Assembly: GCA_017883605.1 (NCBI GenBank)
Contig: JADGNH010000002.1
Location: 1 to 54,399, forward strand
DNA: 54,399 bases
From: Methanobacteriaceae archaeon
GTDB lineage: Archaea; Methanobacteriota; Methanobacteria; Methanobacteriales; Methanobacteriaceae
Direction: 5' to 3'
Shown here: positions 1-8,280 of the stretch, piece after piece
Numbering within the stretch: the stretch's first letter is position 1
How the letters are laid out: the number at the start of each line of letters is the position of its first letter
Position numbers and translations under genes: made by a program
Notes under the pieces: generated by a model
The model's database searches: none
Told to the model about the DNA's origin: nothing
Seen by the model: the letters and a program-made list of their open reading frames with translations, nothing else

Positions 1-12
1 TATGGTGAAACT

Positions 13-702
13 ATGAAGAATCCAAATTCTGGAAAAGATGGTCAGTTTGATGTACCTGGAAAAGATGGTCAGTTTGATGTACCTGGAAAAGATGGTCAGT
101 TTGATGTAAGTTCCATGGTTAAAGCCGGGAATGAAATGTTGAAAGAGGGAAATTACAGGGCTGCCGTACTATATTATGATAATGCTCTGGAATTTGACCC
201 GGATAACAGTAAAATCTGGGATAATAGGGGTGTGGCCCTTTCCAAAGCAGGTGTACATCACGATGCCATAGAATCCTTTGAGATAGCCCTGGAATTAGAG
301 CCGGATAATGCTAAGGCCTGGTCTAATATGGGGGTTTCCCTGGGTTCCATGCGAAGATATGAGGAGGCAATCAACTGTTTTGATAGGGCTCTGGAACTGG
401 AACCAGGGGATGATGATGCCTGGAACAACAAGGGAACCGCTCTTTTGAATCTATCTAAATATGATGAAGCAGTGGAATGCTTTGACCTTGCCCTGAAGAT
501 AAACCCGGAAAATACTAAGGCCTGGGCTGGTAAAGGTTCTGCTAAGAGGTTTCAGGGAGAGTATCAGGAGGCTGTGGACTGTCTGGAAAAATTCATCGAA
601 CTCTCGGCGGGACAGTTCTCACCTCAGATGGAGGAAGCCTGGGCCATAATTTTCGACCTTAAAATGATTTTAAAACAAAAGGATGATGGGAAAATAGCTT
701 AA
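13..702 (+). CDS. Tetratricopeptide repeat protein
   Basis: About five TPR units of 34 residues follow one another from roughly residue 34 to 200, with the usual alternation of W/G/A and Y/A/F positions and N-P-x-N/D-x-K-A-W junctions such as EPDNAKAW. TPR arrays are protein-protein interaction scaffolds; the partner cannot be read here. No signal peptide or membrane segment is visible, so it is probably cytoplasmic. A GGTGA ribosome binding site at 4-8 supports the ATG at 13, although the frame stays open to the window edge. Residues 7-32 are a triplicated nonapeptide GKDGQFDVP, which looks like a disordered N-terminal tail and is not part of the TPR fold. Confidence 0.85.
   Translation: MKNPNSGKDGQFDVPGKDGQFDVPGKDGQFDVSSMVKAGNEMLKEGNYRAAVLYYDNALEFDPDNSKIWDNRGVALSKAGVHHDAIESFEIALELEPDNAKAWSNMGVSLGSMRRYEEAINCFDRALELEPGDDDAWNNKGTALLNLSKYDEAVECFDLALKINPENTKAWAGKGSAKRFQGEYQEAVDCLEKFIELSAGQFSPQMEEAWAIIFDLKMILKQKDDGKIA
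31..108 (+). repeat. 27-bp tandem repeat, 2.9 copies, inside the TPR gene
   Basis: Copies lie at 31-57, 58-84 and 85-108 and are identical over all shared bases. Each codes for GKDGQFDVP, so the reading frame is kept. Perfect identity at synonymous positions points to very recent expansion. Confidence 0.95.
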
Positions 703-903
703 GAATCTAAAAAGTTTATTTAATAATTAAGATATTTCGATGTTAATTTAATAATTTAAAACGTATTAAGAGGTTTTGTTTAATAATTTCAAGATATATT
801 AAGAAATTAAAAGAATAAAAAGAAATAATTAATTCTTTGGAATGATCTTTACCAGTAGACCTTGATTTCAAGTGTAAAAATAGGCTATAAAATTATCTGT
901 TTT

Positions 904-951
904 AAGAGCATATCTCTGGATCTATCCTGTTAATTGGGGATATCAGCTCTT
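904..951. terminator. Possible hairpin between convergent genes
   Basis: AAGAGC-ATATC at 904-914 can pair with GATATCAGCTCTT at 939-951, with a two-base bulge. A T-rich stretch (958-985) follows on the plus strand. It lies between the convergent TPR and PAS genes; the long loop and the distance from the TPR stop make terminator function uncertain. Confidence 0.3.
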
Positions 952-988
952 CTTAATTCGGGAATCTTTTATTTTTGGTTTTTAATAT

Positions 989-3631
989 TTAATGACTGGT
1001 TATATCTCTAATTACTCCATCATAGTATTTTATTTTTCCTCTGCCGTCTTTCACTGCTAATGCAGATATTGATGCCCTGAGGGGAGTTCCATCTTTTTTC
1101 TTTAACATTAATTCTTCGTTTTTCACATATCCCCTTTCAAACATTTTTTCTGTGAATTTTTCCCGGTCTTCCGGGTTTTTGTAGAGATCTGAAACATTAA
1201 GGGTCATGAACTCCTCTTCATTGTAACCTAACATCTTTATGAGGAATGTGTTGGCTTCTATGAATCTGCCCTGGGGGCCTGCGGCATTTCTGTACACTCC
1301 TAAATTGATATTTTCGGTTAAGTTCAGATATTTCTCTTCAGCCGTCTTGCGGGGGGTGATATCCTGGGCTATACCCACAATTCGGTGCACTTCTCTTTTT
1401 TTATTCATAACTGGGAATGATTTGGCTTTTATCCATCTTATAGTGCCGTCTGGCCTCATTATTCTGTATTCTAGTCTGTTTTCTGATGTTACCTGTACTT
1501 CCTGGGATGTTCTGAATATATTTTTAATCACTTCCCTGCGGTCTTCAGGGTGTATGGATTCAATCCAGGATCTGGGATTGTCATAGAGGCTTTCCCGGCT
1601 TCGACCCCATAATTTTTTGTAGGAGGGGCTTATGTAAATTATCTGGCTCATATGCGGGTCTATAATCCAGAAGATTTCTTCGATGTTGTCTGCCATCTGA
1701 CGGAACCTTTCCTCGGTTTTCTCCAGTTCAAAGTCCACCAGTTTTCTCTCGGTGATGTCTCTGATTATGAGGGTGGTGTACTGTTTACCTCCCACCTCCC
1801 AGGTGGTTGTGGAGATCTCAAGGGGAAATTCACTTCCATCCTTCCTTAAACCATATGATTCAAAGACCTTATCAGAAAGGAGGTGGGTGCTGGTTAACTT
1901 AAAATGGTACTGCCTCCGTTGAAAATCATCCTGGTACCTGCCAGCAAGCAACATCTTCACAGGTTTGCCTAATATCTCCGCTTCAAAATAGCCAAAAATC
2001 CTCTGAAGACTTTCATTACAGAAAACTATATCCCCATTGATATCGGTTATTATTATGGCATCCACCGCTGACTGGGCCACCGTACGAAATCTTTCTTCAC
2101 TTTCCTGTACCGCTTTTTCCACTCTTTGACGTAGGGTAATATCCTCTACAGTCATCATATATTCCCCGCTGTTGAGTAAGACCGGTATGAAATAAACCAG
2201 CTTTTTAGAACCATCTTTACAGGTTACTTCAAATGTTCGGGGCTTTTTTTCACCTGCTCTGGCAGATTTAAAGTCATTAATCCAGCTGGATATTGCTTTA
2301 TATCTATCATCTGAGTTGGGGAACGCCCTTCTAAACCATTCTTTACCGTTGGGTATGTCCTCTAAATCATAACCAAAAATTTCTTTGAATTTTGGATTTA
2401 TGTATTTGTAGGTACCATCTTTATCAATAAGTATCATGCCAAAGGGTGCATTGTCGGCGAGTATTTCAAACCTGTTCTTTTCACATTGCAGGGCTCTTTC
2501 AGTTTCTTTCTCATGGGTGATGTCTATTCCTTCTGCCACCAGATATTTGACCTTCCCTTTTTCGTCATAAATAGGGTGCATTCTGTAATCCAACCAGATT
2601 AAACCCTGCAGAGTTTGACATTTAATCTCTTTGGTCAATCTTTTACCGTTAGCACACTCTCTAATGGCATTCTGAATTAATTTCCTGGCTTCCTCAGAGT
2701 AAGTCCACCAGTCCATATCGTAAAACATACGTCCCTGAACATCTTCCAATCTTTTTCCAATTATTTCCAATGGGGTGTTGTTAAGAAATATAATTTCGCC
2801 CTGGGGTTTAAGCACGGCGATATAGGTTTGCATATCATTCAAGGTACCTGAAAAAAAGTTTTCCCTCTCCCGGAGGGTTTTTTCTGAATTTTTCTGCACG
2901 GTTATGTCCCGGGCAATGAGCTGCACTGCAGAGGCAACTCCCTGGGAGTTGATGATGGGCTGTAAATTGTTACTGAACCACCTCTCTTTACCTCGGATGA
3001 TCGTTTTCTCCTCATTAACCTTTCCTTTTTTAGAATCCATCGCTTTTCTTATCTCTTCCATCTGATGGGCAGCGTGTTTTTCTGGGAAAAGATCCCACAT
3101 ACTTTTTCCTTGGAAATCATCAGGTTTACCACCGAAATATTCGGCGGCACTGTTATTGACCAGCAAAAATAGACCATCGTAATTTATAACAGCTATTGGG
3201 TCATCAGCATTTTCTATCAGCAACCGATATTTTCGCTCTTTTTCCTCTAAAGCCTTTATCATCTTATGCTTATAGAGAGCCATCTCAATGGTGAATTTTA
3301 GTTCCTGGGGATCTACTGGTTTCAGCAGGCAGACGTAATCTTCAGTTAGCTCGGCGTTTTTCAGGGTTTCTTTATCAAAACTGGAGGCGATGTATATCAC
3401 CGGAATATTTAGATGCTCCTGAATCCTCTGAACACCTTTAAAAAGGCCATTTTTTACTAACAACCTGTCAATCAAAATTAAATCGGGATTTATTTCACTT
3501 TTTATTTTCCCTGCCTCTCCCTGAACAGAATCTGAAGAAATAACTCTGTATCCCCATGAATTTATCCAGCCCTTTATCTGATCAGCTTCCAGAACGTTTT
3601 CCATAACTGCAAGGATATTGGCATTACCCAT
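989..3631 (-). CDS. Receiver plus six-PAS-domain sensory protein without a kinase domain
   Basis: Residues 1-125 resemble a response-regulator receiver: the phospho-acceptor aspartate sits in LILIDRLL and the conserved lysine in CLLKPVD, but the N-terminal acidic pair is reduced to VMEN. About six PAS/PAC units follow (roughly 130-250, 255-375, 380-495, 510-625, 635-755, 765-880), each ending in a variant of ARDIT, AEGIDIT or IRDIT. The protein stops right after the last PAC motif; no HisKA, HATPase or other output domain is present. It probably senses redox state or a ligand and signals through partner proteins. A longer reading would begin at a TTG at 3643; the ATG at 3631 is preferred because it directly precedes the receiver fold. 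Confidence 0.85.
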   Translation of the reverse strand: MGNANILAVMENVLEADQIKGWINSWGYRVISSDSVQGEAGKIKSEINPDLILIDRLLVKNGLFKGVQRIQEHLNIPVIYIASSFDKETLKNAELTEDYVCLLKPVDPQELKFTIEMALYKHKMIKALEEKERKYRLLIENADDPIAVINYDGLFLLVNNSAAEYFGGKPDDFQGKSMWDLFPEKHAAHQMEEIRKAMDSKKGKVNEEKTIIRGKERWFSNNLQPIINSQGVASAVQLIARDITVQKNSEKTLRERENFFSGTLNDMQTYIAVLKPQGEIIFLNNTPLEIIGKRLEDVQGRMFYDMDWWTYSEEARKLIQNAIRECANGKRLTKEIKCQTLQGLIWLDYRMHPIYDEKGKVKYLVAEGIDITHEKETERALQCEKNRFEILADNAPFGMILIDKDGTYKYINPKFKEIFGYDLEDIPNGKEWFRRAFPNSDDRYKAISSWINDFKSARAGEKKPRTFEVTCKDGSKKLVYFIPVLLNSGEYMMTVEDITLRQRVEKAVQESEERFRTVAQSAVDAIIITDINGDIVFCNESLQRIFGYFEAEILGKPVKMLLAGRYQDDFQRRQYHFKLTSTHLLSDKVFESYGLRKDGSEFPLEISTTTWEVGGKQYTTLIIRDITERKLVDFELEKTEERFRQMADNIEEIFWIIDPHMSQIIYISPSYKKLWGRSRESLYDNPRSWIESIHPEDRREVIKNIFRTSQEVQVTSENRLEYRIMRPDGTIRWIKAKSFPVMNKKREVHRIVGIAQDITPRKTAEEKYLNLTENINLGVYRNAAGPQGRFIEANTFLIKMLGYNEEEFMTLNVSDLYKNPEDREKFTEKMFERGYVKNEELMLKKKDGTPLRASISALAVKDGRGKIKYYDGVIRDITSH

Positions 3632-3738
3632 GTAAATTACCAATTCTCTTTTTTTTTAGGGTAACTTATTATTTGTTATTGAGAGTTAAGCCGAAAACTT
3701 TAAACCTTAAAAAATAAGATTAAATTCGTTAATTATTA

Positions 3739-3921
3739 TTGATTAATTTTAATATCAAAAATGTTCTTGACACATATCTACCATTCAGACAGATCTATGA
3801 TTCCATCAGAGGATCACAGTGGAAAATAATGGAACATATTGGCCATAACCTGACTATCCCCGGAATCAATGAGGAACTGGTGGAAATTATTCTGGAATTT
3901 TTGGATGTATTAAAATTTTAG
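3739..3921 (+). pseudogene. Possible C-terminal remnant of an alpha/beta hydrolase
   Basis: This 60-codon open stretch begins at a TTG with no ribosome binding site and an in-frame stop just upstream. The pattern LPFRQIYDSI...KIMEHIGHNL...EELVEIILEFLD resembles the last 55 residues of alpha/beta hydrolases, where the catalytic histidine lies in a GH motif followed by a helix ending in FLD. The nucleophile and acid parts of the fold are missing. It lies in the 420-base spacer between the PAS gene and feoB, where I see no other gene. The resemblance was made by eye, so an unrelated small ORF remains possible. Confidence 0.4.
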
Positions 3922-4051
3922 ATGATATTTAAATTAGAGTATAATGGCGAGTGCAACTAAGGACCATTTCATCTTTTTTCACCTAACGCTTCATATTTAC
4001 ATCCATAATATTTTAAAGATTGGATTCACTATACCGGACTGATTGCATTTT

Positions 4052-6067
4052 TCATAAGAAAATAGACAGGATCTGGGCTGCAATACCTCCTACCAGTATT
4101 GCGGTGATTAAATTGGCGGCAGAAATTACACTGGCGGCTTTCAATCCAAACTCCCTGATCAATATACTTATGGTAGAAAGACAGGGTATGTAAAGCATCC
4201 CAATAATTGCCAGAACAATAAACTGCACCGAAGTTAATGCCAAGGAAAGGTCAGTGCCCACAAATGATACCAGAGTTAATAATACGAACTCTTTACGCAC
4301 AATCCCCACAATAAGTAATATTCCAGCAAAAACTGGAAGTTTTAACCAGCCTACTGTTAAAGGTGCCATAAAATTACTTATGGGTCCTAATACACCCATT
4401 ACATAAAAAAGCTGGATTATTGCACTTCCCACAATAAATATAGGAAATACAAGATATGTTAATGATTTAGTGCGGTTCCATGTCTGTTTAATAATTACAG
4501 AAGATGACGGGAGTCTTAAAGAGTGCATTTCCATTATTAGCCCAGTAGATTCTCCCGGCATTGCTTTAAGAGCTATCTTTCCCATGATAAAAATTATCAT
4601 TATGTCCAGAACATAAAGTGCCAGAGCCCACCAAATACTGACAAATATGGCCACAAGACCCAATATTATTATGGTTCTAGCTGCACAGGGAGCGAATGTA
4701 ATGGCAAAAGCAGCGAGCAATCTTTCCCTTCGAGTTTCCAGAATTCTGGTGCTGTCGATTGCAGGCACACTACAGCCGTAACCTAAAATCAGGGGTATCA
4801 GGGCCTTACCATGTAAACCGATTTTTTGCATAAAACTATCCATCATGAAAGCTACTCTGGTTAAAAGCCCTGAATTTTCTATGTATGACAGCATGATGTA
4901 GAATGGAATCACGAAAGGCACGATGAGAGTTAATCCTGCAACTAAGCCTCCTAAAGCACCATTCCATAAAACAGCAATTGCTGGGCCAGATAATGTAGGA
5001 TTAACTGGCTGAAAAAAGCTCATTGCATGAGTAATTAATCCCGAGATAAAATTTCCCAGTAAAAAGGTCCAGACTAACAACCCTAAGATCACCATAGCCG
5101 AAGTGAAGTGTCCATATATTGGGTGAATAAGGATTCTATCCAATTTTTCAGATAAAGTGATTTTAAATTCAGTCTGATTTTGAGCTCCTGCTGCAATTCT
5201 GTTTGCCAGTGAATATCTTTCAGCAGCCATTATTGCAAATGAAGGTTCTTCATGAATTTGTTCAAGACCATGGGCCAGGTGATTAGCATACTGAATTGCC
5301 CTATTAGATTTAGATTTAACCAATTTATTGATTTCAGGATCGTTTTCCAGGAGTTTTATGGCTACCCACCGCTTGGAACATCCTATATCAACCTTTTCAG
5401 ATTCCAAAAAAGTTGAAAGTTGTTGAATTACTTTTTCAACTTCACCCCCATATTCAATGATAATTTCGGCTTTCTTATTGTTTTTTGCCACTTTAATTGA
5501 TTGTTTTAAAAGTTTATGTAATCCTTCACCCCTAACTGCAACAGTGGGAATAACTGGAACTCCCAGGGCTTTTTCCAGCTTATTTATATCAATTTCTAAC
5601 CCTTTTTGTCTGGCTATGTCCATTTGATTAACACAAACAATCATAGGGACTTCCATTTCCATTAACTGTAAGGTGAAAAAAAGATTACGTTCCAGTACCG
5701 ATGCATCCAAAACATTGATTACAACATCCGGGTTTTCATGGGCAATGTATTCCCTGGAAACAATTTCTTCCATGGAAAACGTGGAAAAAGAGTATATTCC
5801 AGGTAAATCAATTATGTGAATTCCTTGACCTTCATACTGCAGATTTCCTTCGGCGCGTTTTACTGTCTTTCCAGGCCAATTACCAACCACCTGGTCAGAA
5901 CCAGTTAGATAATTAAAAATAACACTTTTACCCACGTTAGCATTTCCAGCCAGGGCCATCCTTATATCACTATCATTTGAAAAACTATTTTCATTATATT
6001 CATTTCTTGAGTCTCTTAGGGTCTTCTCATATTCTGATTTTTCAATACAATCAGATATCCTAACCAT
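4052..6067 (-). CDS. feoB: Ferrous iron transporter FeoB
   Basis: FeoB is a GTPase-coupled inner-membrane Fe2+ importer. The N-terminal G domain has G1 GNANVGKS (residues 41-48), G3 DLPG and G4 NQMD; a helical linker leads to a polytopic domain with two Gate segments, including the conserved GYGCSVPAI. The ORF can be read from 6169, but the ATG at 6067 is favoured: it has GGAG nine bases upstream and overlaps the end of the upstream regulator gene by eight bases, so the two are translationally coupled. The 671-residue length is normal for an archaeal FeoB. A 40-residue N-terminal extension precedes the G1 motif. No separate feoA exists nearby; the FeoA domain is fused to the regulator. Confidence 0.95.
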   Translation of the reverse strand: MVRISDCIEKSEYEKTLRDSRNEYNENSFSNDSDIRMALAGNANVGKSVIFNYLTGSDQVVGNWPGKTVKRAEGNLQYEGQGIHIIDLPGIYSFSTFSMEEIVSREYIAHENPDVVINVLDASVLERNLFFTLQLMEMEVPMIVCVNQMDIARQKGLEIDINKLEKALGVPVIPTVAVRGEGLHKLLKQSIKVAKNNKKAEIIIEYGGEVEKVIQQLSTFLESEKVDIGCSKRWVAIKLLENDPEINKLVKSKSNRAIQYANHLAHGLEQIHEEPSFAIMAAERYSLANRIAAGAQNQTEFKITLSEKLDRILIHPIYGHFTSAMVILGLLVWTFLLGNFISGLITHAMSFFQPVNPTLSGPAIAVLWNGALGGLVAGLTLIVPFVIPFYIMLSYIENSGLLTRVAFMMDSFMQKIGLHGKALIPLILGYGCSVPAIDSTRILETRRERLLAAFAITFAPCAARTIIILGLVAIFVSIWWALALYVLDIMIIFIMGKIALKAMPGESTGLIMEMHSLRLPSSSVIIKQTWNRTKSLTYLVFPIFIVGSAIIQLFYVMGVLGPISNFMAPLTVGWLKLPVFAGILLIVGIVRKEFVLLTLVSFVGTDLSLALTSVQFIVLAIIGMLYIPCLSTISILIREFGLKAASVISAANLITAILVGGIAAQILSIFL

Positions 6068-6827
6068 GAGATAATGCTCCATCCTTTTCACAAGTATTTT
6101 CCCTGACAATCTCAACGAAAACATTTTTAGCAATATTTCTGCCCAGAGCAAGATTGGATCCTCGAACAAGGAGTTCTACTGGGCCCTTAAAAGGAGCAAT
6201 TTCAAGGACGCTTATAATAGCACCAATGGTGATTCCCATGTCCATTAATCTACGAATAACTTTATAATCTCCTCTTATAAATGAAACTTTGCCATTTTCA
6301 TGCTTTTTAAGGTTAGTTATAGAAACCAGGTTTTTGTCTCGTTTTCCAACTTCATTAACCTCTTCCTGACGCCTATTAAGGCACTCTTCACATGTTTTGA
6401 ACTGGAAATCACATACTGGTATCAGTTCTTCATCATCAGGGCACTCATCTGGATGTTCTAGTAGGTGACATAAAGCTCTTTCAGCATCATCAGAAAGTGC
6501 ATGTTCCATTTCACAGGCCTGATCATGTATTTTTTCTTTTTTTATTTTAAGAACGTCATAGAGGAATCGTTCTAAAAGCCTATGTTTTCGTGTTATGCTC
6601 GATGCAATTTTGTATCCTTCTTCTGTGAGATTAACTCCTTTGTAGGGGGAGTAATGGACATAACCATCCCTTTCAAGTTTTTTTATCATTTGTGTAACAC
6701 TTGGAGGAGCTATGTTAAGCATTTTTGATATTTTTGTAGTTTTTACAGGCTGTTCTTCTAATGAAAGCTTGTAGAGAACTTCTAGATATTCTTCTACATT
6801 TTCACTTAAAGGTTTTTCAGAGGACAT
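6060..6827 (-). CDS. DtxR/MntR-family metal-dependent repressor with C-terminal FeoA domain
   Basis: Residues 1-75 form a winged helix (ENVEEYLEVLYKLSLEE...PPSVTQMIKKLERDGYV) and 76-135 the metal-binding dimerisation region (HRLLERFLYDVL...CEMEHALSDDAERAL). A cysteine-bearing segment (ECPDDEELIPVC..CEEC) precedes an FeoA/SH3-like domain at about 175-245 (RGDYKVIRRLMDMGITIG). The family represses iron or manganese genes when metal-loaded. A GGTGA site sits six bases before the ATG at 6827. The gene is first in an operon with feoB, and its promoter carries two copies of a DtxR-like palindrome, so autoregulation is likely. Whether Fe2+ or Mn2+ is the co-repressor cannot be told; feoB favours Fe2+. 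Confidence 0.92.
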   Translation of the reverse strand: MSSEKPLSENVEEYLEVLYKLSLEEQPVKTTKISKMLNIAPPSVTQMIKKLERDGYVHYSPYKGVNLTEEGYKIASSITRKHRLLERFLYDVLKIKKEKIHDQACEMEHALSDDAERALCHLLEHPDECPDDEELIPVCDFQFKTCEECLNRRQEEVNEVGKRDKNLVSITNLKKHENGKVSFIRGDYKVIRRLMDMGITIGAIISVLEIAPFKGPVELLVRGSNLALGRNIAKNVFVEIVRENTCEKDGALSHG

Positions 6828-6842
6828 TTAGTTTCACCTAAA
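6827..6842 (-). promoter_or_regulatory. Second, imperfect DtxR-like operator at the start codon
   Basis: TTTAGTTTCACCTAAA matches the perfect upstream palindrome at 14 of 16 positions. It overlaps the ribosome binding site and the first base of the start codon, at or just past the transcription start expected from the TATA box. Confidence 0.55.
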
Positions 6843-6861
6843 ATTAGTGTGGGTTAATTAG

Positions 6862-6870
6862 TATATAAAA
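6862..6870 (-). promoter_or_regulatory. TATA box of the dtxR-feoB operon
   Basis: On the minus strand the sequence reads TTTTATATA, a good archaeal TATA element, 35-43 bases before the ATG at 6827. It lies between the two palindromes, giving an operator-TATA-operator arrangement. Confidence 0.6.
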
Positions 6871-6871
6871 G

Positions 6872-6887
6872 TTTAGGTTAACCTAAA
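6872..6887 (-). promoter_or_regulatory. Perfect 16-bp DtxR-like operator
   Basis: TTTAGGTTAACCTAAA is a perfect palindrome and contains the TTAGGTTA/TAACCTAA arms typical of DtxR/IdeR boxes. It abuts the upstream edge of the TATA box, where a bound dimer would block TBP/TFB. Confidence 0.75.
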
Positions 6888-7184
6888 AAGTTTAAGGAAT
6901 CCTTATTGTAATACAAGAAAAAATGTTATTAGGGTGTTTAAAAAATTGGAAAATCTATGTATAAGTGTTTAAAAGCTAATTTATTAAAAGATTCGAGTCC
7001 TTCATTTAGTTACCTGTCTTTATCTGAAATAAAATCTAAAATAAATAATAAGATAAAAAATAAGGTATCATCGATAACTTAAATTAGGAAATTAAATTGA
7101 TCTATTTTATAGATTTTTTTAATTTTGTCAGAATTTTATTAAAATAAAATTATATTTAATGAAGCTGAGGTTTAATGATATTTA
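6888..7184. other. AT-rich spacer between divergent regulator and ZIP genes
   Basis: Very AT-rich, with stop codons in all frames. Besides the flanking operator and the 19-bp repeats I see no gene or RNA here. Confidence 0.5.
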
Positions 7185-7260
7185 AAGGTTAATAGTAATA
7201 TCTAAGGTTAATAGTAATATCTAAGGTTAATAGTAATATCTAAGGTTAATAGTGATATTT
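7185..7260 (+). repeat. Four tandem 19-bp repeats upstream of a ZIP transporter gene
   Basis: The unit AAGGTTAATAGTAATATCT occurs at 7185-7203, 7204-7222 and 7223-7241 without a mismatch, and at 7242-7260 with two mismatches. Each unit includes AGGTTAA, half of the DtxR-like palindrome found 300 bases away. The array ends 33 bases before the ATG, so it covers the expected promoter or leader. Confidence 0.9.
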
Positions 7261-7293
7261 AAAGAATAATAACAATGTTTAAAGGTAAATAAA

Positions 7294-8109
7294 ATGGTAA
7301 ATGAAGTTATTAATATGCAACCGGTGCTGCTCACGCTTTTTGCTACCCTCTGCACCTGGTCCAGCATCGCACTGGGTGCAGCTACGGTTTTTCTGTTTCG
7401 TAAGGTAAATAGAAGAATACTGGATGGTTCATTAGGTTTAGCTGCAGGGATAATGATTTCAGTTAGTTTTTTCTCCTTACTTGCCCCTGCAATAGTCTTG
7501 TCCGCCCATATGGGGGTTCCCACCTGGTTTCCGGTCACGGTGGGATTTCTCTTGGGAGGGGTGTCTTTATGGCTTATTGACAAGGTTTTGCCCCATGTCC
7601 ACCCAGGATGTCCCATAGACGAAGCTGAGGGAATCCGAACCACCTGGAGACGCAACCGTTTGCTGGTTCTGGCATTAACCCTGCATCACATCCCAGAAGG
7701 ACTGGCCGTAGGGGTGGCCTTTGGATCTGCATTTTCCAGCCTGGGTATAACTTCCCTGGGAGCGGCCATCACCCTGGCCATTGGTATTGCAATACAGAAC
7801 TTCCCAGAAGGGATTGCAGCCTCCATGCCCCTGCGTGGTGAGGGAATGTCCCGAAAACGCAGCTTCTTTTACGGTCAGCTTTCAGGTATCGTGGAACCCA
7901 TAGCCGGTGTAGCCGGTGTGCTCCTGGTTACCATATCCCAACCGATCCTACCCTATGCACTGGGATTTGCTGCCGGGGCCATGATATTTGTAACCATTGA
8001 GGACCTCATTCCAGAATGCCAGAGCGGCGGCAACACCGATTTAGCCACCCTGTTCGCCATGCTGGGATTCGCCCTGATGATGGTGCTGAGCGTGGCACTG
8101 GGGGCATGA
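7294..8109 (+). CDS. ZIP-family divalent metal transporter
   Basis: A 271-residue polytopic membrane protein with about eight hydrophobic segments. HHIPEGLAVG in one helix and NFPEG in the next are the metal-binding motifs of ZIP transporters, which bring Zn2+, Fe2+ or Mn2+ into the cytoplasm. A loop between TM3 and TM4 carries HVHPGCP, a potential metal ligand set. The ATG at 7294 has a weak GGTA upstream; a second ATG eight codons in is an alternative start. It is divergent from the dtxR-feoB operon and preceded by four 19-bp repeats, suggesting metal-responsive control. Confidence 0.88.
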   Translation: MVNEVINMQPVLLTLFATLCTWSSIALGAATVFLFRKVNRRILDGSLGLAAGIMISVSFFSLLAPAIVLSAHMGVPTWFPVTVGFLLGGVSLWLIDKVLPHVHPGCPIDEAEGIRTTWRRNRLLVLALTLHHIPEGLAVGVAFGSAFSSLGITSLGAAITLAIGIAIQNFPEGIAASMPLRGEGMSRKRSFFYGQLSGIVEPIAGVAGVLLVTISQPILPYALGFAAGAMIFVTIEDLIPECQSGGNTDLATLFAMLGFALMMVLSVALGA

Positions 8110-8240
8110 AACTTTAAATTTTAGTATTCCAAGAAATTTAAGTTAGTGTTGTTCTAAAAAATTTAAATTACTTTTCTAAGGTTTTAAACTTCAAATGGTC
8201 CTTACGCTCTTCATAGAAGGCCATTAATTTATCCAACTAT

Positions 8241-8280
8241 TTACTAAATAAATAATTAATTTACTAAATAAATAATTAAA
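8241..8280. repeat. 20-bp tandem duplication
   Basis: TTACTAAATAAATAATTAAT at 8241-8260 is repeated at 8261-8280 with one difference. The second copy overlaps the stop codon of the minus-strand ZIP-like gene. Confidence 0.85.

Noticed and set aside
7227..7655. A 142-codon minus-strand frame over the ZIP gene
   Set aside because: Antisense shadow of a clear transporter gene with no ribosome binding site or family pattern.
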